DNA from: Hoylesella nanceiensis DSM 19126 = JCM 15639
Lineage (GTDB): Bacteria; Bacteroidota; Bacteroidia; Bacteroidales; Bacteroidaceae
Length of the DNA stretch: 64,000 nt
Direction: 5' to 3'
NCBI RefSeq assembly: GCF_000379965.1
Contig: NZ_KB904327.1
Coordinates: forward strand, 558,001-622,000
Notes under the pieces: generated by a model
Databases searched by the model: none
Told to the model about the DNA's origin: nothing
What the model saw: only the letters and a program-made list of their open reading frames with translations
In this document: positions 58,210 through 64,000 of the stretch, one piece after another
How positions within the stretch are numbered: position 1 is the first letter of the stretch
How the letters are laid out: every line of letters starts with the position of its first letter
Program-made: the position numbers and the translations under genes

Positions 58210-58598
58210 TGAAGAAAATATCAATTAAGGATATATTAAAAGGGGTAGTTGCAGTAATTGCTGCTGCTACCCTTTCTTCTTGTGGCGAAAAGACACAAAG
58301 TGAGAAGGTGATTAAGGATTTTATTGAAACCTATTCAATACATAAAGATTATAGCAATATCAATTTTTCTAAGATCGACTCAACTTTCTATCTAAAGCAA
58401 AAGGATATTGCAAAAATGCTAGAAAACAAAGCTATTAAGCAGGTATATAACAGCAACTACAAATTCCCTACATATAAAGATGGTGACAAACTTATCTTTA
58501 TTAAGGTGGACTATGTTGCTGCTGATGGTAAGAAACACACCCAAACATTCTATCTTGATAAAGATATAAAGACGGTTGTTGCTGTCAAAGAGAATTAA
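58209..58598 (+). CDS. Small lipoprotein of unknown function
   Basis: A 129-residue protein starting on the last base of the pepD stop (TAATG), so translation is coupled to pepD. Signal with lipobox: AAATLSSC-GEK (Cys ~27). The mature part is an alpha/beta domain with KVIKDFIETYSIHKDYSNINFSKIDSTFY and a strand pair KLIFIKVDYVAADGKKHTQTFYLD, reminiscent of NTF2-like or cystatin-like folds. No family recognised. Confidence 0.75.
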   Translation: MKKISIKDILKGVVAVIAAATLSSCGEKTQSEKVIKDFIETYSIHKDYSNINFSKIDSTFYLKQKDIAKMLENKAIKQVYNSNYKFPTYKDGDKLIFIKVDYVAADGKKHTQTFYLDKDIKTVVAVKEN

Positions 58599-58760
58599 GC
58601 CTTTATTGTTTTGAATTCTTAAATAGTTGTATATAATATACAACAAAAGCAAATATAAGAAACAAGCATTCACTCTAAGGAATAAAAAAAAAGCATATAA
58701 GATAAAAATAAGTATTTATAATCAAAGTAAAAATCTTACTTATAAGATACGAAAAGAAAA

Positions 58761-58790
58761 AGAGAAACAACTAAAAAAATTGTTTCTCTT
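58761..58790 (-). terminator. Terminator after tRNA-Pro
   Basis: Stem AGAGAAACAA (58761-58770) with TTGTTTCTCT (58781-58790); on the - strand it is followed by TTTTTCTTTTCG. Confidence 0.75.
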
Positions 58791-58798
58791 TCCTATTG

Positions 58799-58871
58799 TC
58801 GGGATGACAGGACTCGAACCTGCGACCACCTGGTCCCAAACCAGGTACACTACCAACTGTGCTACATCCCG
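58799..58871 (-). tRNA. tRNA-Pro (UGG)
   Basis: 73 nt on the - strand: acceptor CGGGATG/CATCCCG with discriminator A, D-arm with GTTGGTA, anticodon arm CCTGG-TTTGGGA-CCAGG with anticodon TGG, T-arm GTTCGAGTC. CCA is not encoded. A TACCTTTG -7 box lies at 58904-58911 (- strand). Confidence 0.95.
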
Positions 58872-58903
58872 CTTTGCAGAAGTGTTCCCTTATTTTTGCG
58901 TTG

Positions 58904-58911
58904 CAAAGGTA
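58904..58911 (-). promoter_or_regulatory. -7 promoter box for tRNA-Pro
   Basis: TACCTTTG on the - strand, 32 nt upstream of the mature tRNA. Confidence 0.5.
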
Positions 58912-58948
58912 ATACTTTTTTTTTACTCCTGCAAATATTTTTCAAAAA

Positions 58949-60136
58949 TTATTTTATTATTCCTTGTTCAACAAAGATTTTTTTCAAGATTTGAACTCCA
59001 CGCTCTACTTGTTCTTCTGTATGTGTAGCCATAAGCGCTAAACGAACAAGTGTATCTTGAGGAGCACATGCTGGTGGAATAACAGGATTAATAAATACTC
59101 CATTATCAAATGCAAGTTTTGTTACAATAAATGTCTTATCGATATCTCTTACATATAAAGGAATAATAGGACTCTCTGTATCTCCAATCTCAAAACCTTC
59201 TTCTCTAAAACGTTTCAATGCGTAATTAGTAATTTTCCAAAGGTTTGTCATTCTTTCTGGCTCAGCTTGTAGAATATGTAATGCCTCTAAAGCGGCAGCT
59301 GTTGCAGCAGGAGTATTAGATGCACTGAATATATATGAGCGACAATTATGACGCAAGAAGTTTATTGTATCTTTATCTCCAGCGATGAAACCACCAATAG
59401 ATGCTAAGCTTTTTGAGAAAGTTCCCATAATAAGGTCAACCTCATCAAGGAGTCCAAAATGATCACATACACCACGACCGCATTCTCCGAATACACCAAG
59501 TGAATGTGCTTCGTCAACCATTACCGAGCAATTGTATTTCTTCTTTAGACGTATAATTTCAGGAAGATTAGCTAAATCGCCTTCCATAGAGAATACTCCA
59601 TCAACTACAATAAGCTTAACTGCTTCGTGAGGAAGCTTTTGCAAGATACGCTCAAGGTCTTCCATATCGTTGTGTTTGTAGCGAAGTTGAGTTGCAAAAG
59701 ACAATCTTCTTCCATCTACAATACTTGCATGATCTCTATCATCACAAATGATATAGTCGCCACGTTGTGCAACAACAGCTAATACACCTTGATTTACTGA
59801 GAAACCAGTAGAGAAACATAATGCATCGTCTTTGTGTTCAAAGGCAGCTAATTCTTTTTCTAATTGAACATGAAGGTCAAGTGTTCCATTCAAGAAACGA
59901 CTTCCAGCACATCCAGAACCATATTTATCTAAAGCTGCTTTTGCTGCATCTATAACACGTTGATCACCAGTTAAACCTGTATAACAATTAGAACCGAACA
60001 TAAGTACCTTATGTCCTTCCATCTCAACTTCTTCGCCTTGTTTGCTAGTTATAGCTCGAAAATAAGGATAAACGCCTGCTTCTATAAATTTTTGAGGCTC
60101 TCTATATGCCTTATATCTGTCTTGTAATTGTCCCAT
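58949..60136 (-). CDS. spt: Serine palmitoyltransferase-like alpha-oxoamine synthase
   Basis: A 395-residue pyridoxal-phosphate enzyme. It shows the family residues: NCYTGLTG, GSGCAGSRFLNGT, LCFSTGFSVNQG, DDRDHASIVDG, VDEAHSLGVFG and the PLP Lys in GTFSKSLASIGG. Among alpha-oxoamine synthases (Kbl, BioF, HemA, Spt) the N-terminus KAYREPQKFIEAGVYPYFR and overall pattern match Bacteroidota Spt, the first step of sphingolipid synthesis (Ser + acyl-CoA to 3-ketosphinganine). The divergent neighbour is a lipid kinase, which fits. BioF or Kbl remain possible. -7 box TATCTTTG at 60177-60184. Confidence 0.85.
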   Translation of the reverse strand: MGQLQDRYKAYREPQKFIEAGVYPYFRAITSKQGEEVEMEGHKVLMFGSNCYTGLTGDQRVIDAAKAALDKYGSGCAGSRFLNGTLDLHVQLEKELAAFEHKDDALCFSTGFSVNQGVLAVVAQRGDYIICDDRDHASIVDGRRLSFATQLRYKHNDMEDLERILQKLPHEAVKLIVVDGVFSMEGDLANLPEIIRLKKKYNCSVMVDEAHSLGVFGECGRGVCDHFGLLDEVDLIMGTFSKSLASIGGFIAGDKDTINFLRHNCRSYIFSASNTPAATAAALEALHILQAEPERMTNLWKITNYALKRFREEGFEIGDTESPIIPLYVRDIDKTFIVTKLAFDNGVFINPVIPPACAPQDTLVRLALMATHTEEQVERGVQILKKIFVEQGIIK

Positions 60137-60176
60137 TTTAATAGGTCTATAAACTTTTATTTATTTTTTCAGTGTG

Positions 60177-60184
60177 CAAAGATA
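60177..60184 (-). promoter_or_regulatory. -7 promoter box for spt
   Basis: TATCTTTG on the - strand, 40 nt upstream of ATG 60136. Confidence 0.5.
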
Positions 60185-60277
60185 CAAAAAAGATAGTATA
60201 AAAAGAGATTTTATTAAGAAATAATGCATAAATGCAATTTTTAGAGAGAACAAAATATACATTCCATTCGTTTTTAT

Positions 60278-60285
60278 TATCTTTG
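60278..60285 (+). promoter_or_regulatory. -7 promoter box for the lipid kinase
   Basis: TATCTTTG on the + strand, 58 nt upstream of ATG 60344. Confidence 0.5.
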
Positions 60286-60343
60286 CCAAAAAGATGAATA
60301 TACATTCTTTTTACACTCAAATTCTTTCACTAATAGAACTAAA

Positions 60344-61372
60344 ATGAAGAAGAAAATAGTGTTCATTATGAACCCAATATCGGGTACAAGTGACAAAAAA
60401 GATATACCTTATTTAATAGAGGAGCTGTTAGATAAGGAGCAATTCGACTATTCTATTCGAGAAACAGAATACGCTGGACATGCTTATGAGATTGCAAAAG
60501 AATTTAAAGAACAAGGAATTGACATTGTAGTTGCTGTTGGTGGAGATGGAACAGTGAATGAAGTTGGTAGAGCACTTGTGCACTCTAACACTGCTTTAGG
60601 TATCATTCCCACTGGTTCGGGCAATGGACTTGCACGCCATCTGCTTATCCCCATGAAGATAAAAGGAGCTATCCAGGTTCTTAACGACTGTGAGATAACC
60701 GACCTCGACTATGGAATTATCAATGAACATCCTTTCTTTTGTACTTGCGGAGTGGGCTTTGACGCTTTTATTAGCGAGAAATTTGCAGAAGCAGGCAAGC
60801 GAGGTCCAATTACATACTTAGAGAATATCCTTAAAGAAGGTTTGAAATATGAACCTGAAACCTATGAGATTGAGGCAGAAAATGGCACTATTAAAAAGAA
60901 AGCTTTCCTTATTTCGTGCGCCAATGCATCACAATATGGCAACAATGCCTATATTGCTCCACAAGCATCGATGAGTGATGGCATGATAGACGTCATTATT
61001 ATGGAACCTTTCGACGCCCTCGAAGCTTCACAGATAAGTATCGAAATGTTCAACAAAACACTCGATAAAAACAATAAGATAAAGACTTTCAGAAGCAAAG
61101 AGATTAAGATTTACCGAAAAGCACCAGGCGTAATTCATTACGATGGTGACCCGATTGATACAGGAAAGGAAATTGTTGTAACAGTAAAAGAAAAGGGAAT
61201 AAAAATACTTACCAACCCAAAAGCCGACAGAAGCTTACGACAACCCAATCAAATTCAAAATGCAGCGGCTGAATTATTCTCCGAATTAACTCAGATAAGA
61301 GAAGATGTTACCAAGCAAACTCGCAACATCAAAGCGATTGGAAAGAAGATTCAACGCAAACTAAACATCTAA
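60344..61372 (+). CDS. Diacylglycerol/sphingosine kinase-like lipid kinase
   Basis: A 342-residue DAGK_cat protein: IMNPISG at residues 8-14, VAVGGDGTVNEVGRAL (nucleotide loop), GIIPTGSGNGLARHL, then the C-terminal beta domain with CGVGFDAFIS, GMIDVIIMEP and IHYDGDPIDTGKE. It phosphorylates a lipid hydroxyl (diacylglycerol, ceramide or sphinganine). The C-terminal 45 residues are an extra helical, basic extension (SELTQIREDVTKQTRNIKAI). Placed divergently from spt, so a role in sphingolipid metabolism is reasonable but inferred. Confidence 0.88.
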   Translation: MKKKIVFIMNPISGTSDKKDIPYLIEELLDKEQFDYSIRETEYAGHAYEIAKEFKEQGIDIVVAVGGDGTVNEVGRALVHSNTALGIIPTGSGNGLARHLLIPMKIKGAIQVLNDCEITDLDYGIINEHPFFCTCGVGFDAFISEKFAEAGKRGPITYLENILKEGLKYEPETYEIEAENGTIKKKAFLISCANASQYGNNAYIAPQASMSDGMIDVIIMEPFDALEASQISIEMFNKTLDKNNKIKTFRSKEIKIYRKAPGVIHYDGDPIDTGKEIVVTVKEKGIKILTNPKADRSLRQPNQIQNAAAELFSELTQIREDVTKQTRNIKAIGKKIQRKLNI

Positions 61373-61408
61373 CTTACGCTCAATATTTTTATTATCCCAA
61401 TACAAGAT

Positions 61409-61439
61409 AAAAGCCTTCTACCACAAATAGAAGGCTTTT
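61409..61439. terminator. Bidirectional rho-independent terminator
   Basis: A perfect 12-bp stem AAAAGCCTTCTA (61409-61420) with 61428-61439, between convergent genes; the stem overlaps the trmN stop codon. Confidence 0.8.
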
Positions 61440-62137
61440 GTTATTTCATCATACCAAAGAGATGGCTTTCCTTCAGCATCTTTCAACACTTGTTCCTCGT
61501 ATTTTTCCTCTTCACAAGTTCCTTTTACTAAGCACAACAGATGCCTTTTTGCAATTTTATTCTCCACAGTTTTAATTGCAACATGATGCATCAGCAACAA
61601 ACCACAGATATAACTCTCGCTTAAAAAGTCGTTCAACACTTCTGAAGGAATAATGCAACTAAAGGTACCTTGTTCTCGAAGTAGAAAAGAAACCCAGCGC
61701 AACAACTCAGCAAACGATAGCGTATCAGTATGCCGAGCCATCGTTCTACTATCGCCTTTACTTTTTAAGGAGTTCACAAAGAAGGGAGGATTGCTCACTA
61801 TAGCATCAAAAGAGCCTTCTAACTCTGTTTTATTTGCTTTGCAATAGTCTTGTAACGATGCGTGCACAACAGCAACTCTATCACTAAAAACACTTTCTTC
61901 AACATTGCTAACAGCTTGCTTATAGGCTCCTTCATCAATATCTAAAGCCACGATTTGTGCCAAAGGACATCGTTGAGCCATCATCAATGCAATCAGTCCG
62001 CTACCTGTTCCAACATCAAGAATACGTTCACCGCCTCTTGCCCACGCACCAAGTAACACACCATCTGTACCCACTTTCATGGCACAACCAGATTGTTCTA
62101 TCTTAAATTGCTTAAATGTAAATACACTATTTGCCAT
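61418..62137 (-). CDS. trmN: tRNA1(Val) (adenine37-N6)-methyltransferase-like protein
   Basis: A 239-residue SAM-dependent methyltransferase of the TrmN6/YfiC group: start FTFKQFKIEQSGCAMKVGTDGVLLGAW, SAM loop LDVGTGSGLIAL, acidic residue in VALDID, and the catalytic NPPFF motif typical of N6-adenine methyltransferases. It would modify A37 of tRNA-Val. The C-terminal third has the family's IIPSEVLNDF and KIAKRHLLCLVKG. Ends inside a bidirectional terminator. Confidence 0.88.
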   Translation of the reverse strand: MANSVFTFKQFKIEQSGCAMKVGTDGVLLGAWARGGERILDVGTGSGLIALMMAQRCPLAQIVALDIDEGAYKQAVSNVEESVFSDRVAVVHASLQDYCKANKTELEGSFDAIVSNPPFFVNSLKSKGDSRTMARHTDTLSFAELLRWVSFLLREQGTFSCIIPSEVLNDFLSESYICGLLLMHHVAIKTVENKIAKRHLLCLVKGTCEEEKYEEQVLKDAEGKPSLWYDEITKAFYLW

Positions 62138-62548
62138 TTCCTATTGTTTCTTTATCCTTCACAAAGTAGACACAACGCCCCTTTCCGTCTTCTTGTTTAA
62201 CGTATTTTTCTTTTAAATATTACACATTCTGAGGGTGAACTCCAAAAGTTTTCAATTCGATATAAACAAACAACGGAACACAAAGTTAATCTTTCATAAA
62301 TAAAAGAGAGGAGAATTTATAATACATACCAATATTTTGAAGGAGAGAAGAAAGACGTGCAAGTATTGTATTTTATAAGTAGAAATTTTCAATTAAAATG
62401 AGCAACTCTTCTAATAACACTAACACTCCCCGCACAACTCCACAAGTTTAAACACCTACCAATCAACAACTTACAATAAAACATAGCAAAAATTTGCCAA
62501 AAAAATATTACTTTTCAAACCTTATTACTATCATATTCTCCCCTAATA

Positions 62549-62615
62549 TCAATGCTTTTTCTTCATAAAAGCCATGCAATTACACTTCAACTGCATTGCT
62601 TTTTATCCACCTTTT
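62549..62615 (+). repeat. 22-bp degenerate tandem repeat array (copy H)
   Basis: About three units (CTTCATAAAAGCCATG, TTACACTTCAACTGCATTG, CTTTTTATCC) with a period near 22 bp. Confidence 0.5.
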
Positions 62616-62689
62616 CACCCTATTAAGACAGTAAATGTAGCTCTTTTCTAACTCAATCTACACCTCACTCTCCTACCCCCAACACCATT

Positions 62690-62750
62690 TTAGAATTATA
62701 AAAGCATTGCTTTTAACAACAAAACATGCTCATTAGCAAACAATCTATCT
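62690..62750 (+). repeat. 22-bp degenerate tandem repeat array (copy I)
   Basis: About two and a half units (TAGAATTATAAAAGCATTG, TTTTAACAACAAAACATGC, ATTAGC) of the same family. Confidence 0.5.
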
Positions 62751-63020
62751 CATAATAATAATGCAAAACGCCCGAAACACTCATTAAATGAGCTAGAAAG
62801 ACAATGAATTCGTACCCATCTACAACACAAAATATGTTAACATTTTTATATTTGGCTCATTTTTTGTTATTCAATATTACACTTTATAAAATACAAGAAA
62901 TAAACATATAACACGACATTAAAAAGACAAGATAATACAAAAATAAGGTCATTACAACTCAAGTGCGTGCTCAATAACGAGTTTTAGTACACCTTATTAT
63001 AATATATCAATTATTATTTG

Positions 63021-63028
63021 TACCTTTG
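63021..63028 (+). promoter_or_regulatory. -7 promoter box for lon
   Basis: TACCTTTG, 20 nt upstream of ATG 63049. Confidence 0.55.
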
Positions 63029-63048
63029 TCGCCTAAAAAACAAACAAT

Positions 63049-64000
63049 ATGGACAACAAAATAAATGGCTCAATACAGATGATTGCCGACTATGATGGCG
63101 ATATTTCTACTCTTTTCAACACTACTGTTGAGGGTGAAATACCCATTCTTGCAACCCGCAATCTCATGCTCTTCCCAGGCGTTTTAACTCCTATTCTCAT
63201 CGGAAGAAAACAAAGTTTAAGCCTAATCAACAAGATATCAAAGAAAGAAGACCAAACTTTTGCCATCTTTTGTCAAAAAGATGCTGACGTAGACTCACCA
63301 AAGAAAGAAGATCTTTTCCACTATGGTGTATACGCAAAGCTTGTTCGTATCATTGAAATACCTAACAGTGGCAACAACGTAACAGCTGTTGTTCAAGGTC
63401 TTGGACGCTGTTCTTTAAGCGAAATAACAAAAGAAAAGCCTCATATTCAAGGTATAACAGCTAACGAGCAAGAAAAGATGCCAACCAAAAGAGATAAAGA
63501 ATTCTCTATGGCTATCGACGATTTACGCAAGCAAACAGCTGAATATATATTGAGAAACGAAGATATTCCAAGCGAATCTCAATTCGCAATGAATAACATT
63601 CGTAACAACATCGTTGCATTGAACTATATCTGTTCGAACTTACCTTTCAGCATTGAAGACAAATATAAATTGCTTTCAACTCCTGAAATCAAAGAAAGAA
63701 CCTTTATTGCATTGCAACTCCTTGACCAAGAAATACAAAAATTGGATCTCATTCAAAGTATTCGTTCAAAGACAAGAGAAGACCTTGATGAGCAACAAAA
63801 GGAATATTTCTTGCAACAACAAATAAAAAATATCAAGAGAGAGCTTAACAATGGCGAAGGAAGTCCTGAGAAATTGGCTCTTCGCAAGAAAGCTCTTAAG
63901 AAAGATTGGAACGAGAACATTAGCGAAGTATTCTACAAAGAGCTCGAGAAATTGGATATGTATAATCCTCAAAGTCCCGAGTATAGCATTCAACTTAACT
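63049..64000 (+). CDS. lon: ATP-dependent protease Lon (partial, cut by window end)
   Basis: 317 codons from ATG 63049 (MDNKINGSIQMIADYDG), open to the end of the window. The LON N-terminal substrate-binding domain starts at about residue 30 (IPILATRNLMLFPGVLTPILIGR) and continues through VVQGLGRCSL; the coiled linker follows with RSKTREDLDEQQKEYFLQQQIKNIK, the well conserved Lon block just before the AAA+ domain. The ATPase and Ser-Lys protease domains lie beyond the window. Lon degrades misfolded and regulatory proteins in the cytoplasm. Confidence 0.95.
   Translation, partial: MDNKINGSIQMIADYDGDISTLFNTTVEGEIPILATRNLMLFPGVLTPILIGRKQSLSLINKISKKEDQTFAIFCQKDADVDSPKKEDLFHYGVYAKLVRIIEIPNSGNNVTAVVQGLGRCSLSEITKEKPHIQGITANEQEKMPTKRDKEFSMAIDDLRKQTAEYILRNEDIPSESQFAMNNIRNNIVALNYICSNLPFSIEDKYKLLSTPEIKERTFIALQLLDQEIQKLDLIQSIRSKTREDLDEQQKEYFLQQQIKNIKRELNNGEGSPEKLALRKKALKKDWNENISEVFYKELEKLDMYNPQSPEYSIQLN

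Larger units (their letters stand above)
62138..63048. other. Long AT-rich intergenic region upstream of lon
   Basis: A 911-bp gap between divergent trmN and lon. It holds repeat arrays H and I and the lon -7 box (63021-63028). I see no gene, no tRNA and no recognisable riboswitch. Confidence 0.5.

Noticed and set aside
58627-59028. Open frame of 133 codons over the tRNA-Pro gene
   Set aside because: It contains the GLEPATT-like string that arises from reading a tRNA gene backwards, has low-complexity flanks and overlaps the terminator and tRNA. Not a real protein.
2859-62750. CRISPR arrays
   Set aside because: The 22-bp units are directly adjacent and degenerate, with no unique spacers of constant length and no cas genes in the window.
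62138-63048. Structured RNA or riboswitch upstream of lon
   Set aside because: Looked for stable stems and known motifs; only AT-rich low-complexity sequence and repeat units are visible.

Overview
The window is a 64 kb piece of a low-GC Bacteroidota chromosome, most likely Bacteroidales and close to Prevotella. Supporting signs are the MurF-alanine racemase fusion, long-form IspG, MsrAB lipoprotein, OmpH/Skp lipoprotein, GSCFA and DUF4105 proteins, a serine palmitoyltransferase for sphingolipids, a candidate type IX secretion substrate/partner pair, and the Bacteroidota -7 promoter motif TAnnTTTG in front of many genes. Genus is inferred from gene content only.

Layout. 1-15.5 kb is chromosomal: a possible T9SS cargo end with a PorV/PorQ-like barrel, GH33 sialidase, lone ABC ATPase, SecA, an alkaline-phosphatase-fold protein that appears to have lost its catalytic residues, a DUF4105 (Lnb-like) membrane protein, an OmpP1/FadL-type barrel, LptC, a CNNM/CorC-type CBS protein and PpiD. 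About 15.8-28.1 kb is a foreign, mostly decayed integrative mobilizable element. It carries two broken tandem tyrosine recombinases, a broken small ORF, a broken HU-like gene, two helix-turn-helix (excisionase-type) genes, a broken VirE-type gene, a broken DUF3408 gene, an oriT-like palindrome, an intact MobC-like protein and a relaxase with one amber codon. In its middle lies one long, intact, AT-rich cargo gene (20563-23703) coding for a calcineurin-like metallophosphoesterase fused to a P-loop STAND/NACHT-type NTPase with a large helical C-terminus. This is the best candidate for a poorly described biological system and looks like a single-gene anti-phage or conflict sensor-effector.

28.2-64 kb is chromosomal housekeeping: ComEC, DUF2461, endonuclease III, a Cof-type HAD phosphatase, MurF-Alr, Tex, an HI0933-type flavoprotein, GSCFA, a PAP2 phosphatase fused to a barrel-like domain, an aldo/keto reductase, IspG, PurE, a PAP2-like membrane protein, sigma-54, MsrAB, nitroreductase, YfhO-type membrane protein, S15, TypA/BipA, DUF1648, OmpH, a 64-residue membrane protein, PepD, a small lipoprotein, tRNA-Pro(UGG), serine palmitoyltransferase, a lipid kinase, TrmN6-like methyltransferase and the start of Lon.

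Intergenic regions hold a family of degenerate 22-bp tandem repeats (core TTACATNGTAAAAGCATTG), seen in nine places and never inside a confidently called gene. Two of these lie just outside the proposed ends of the mobile element and help to place its borders. All assignments come from reading the sequence; no database search was possible.
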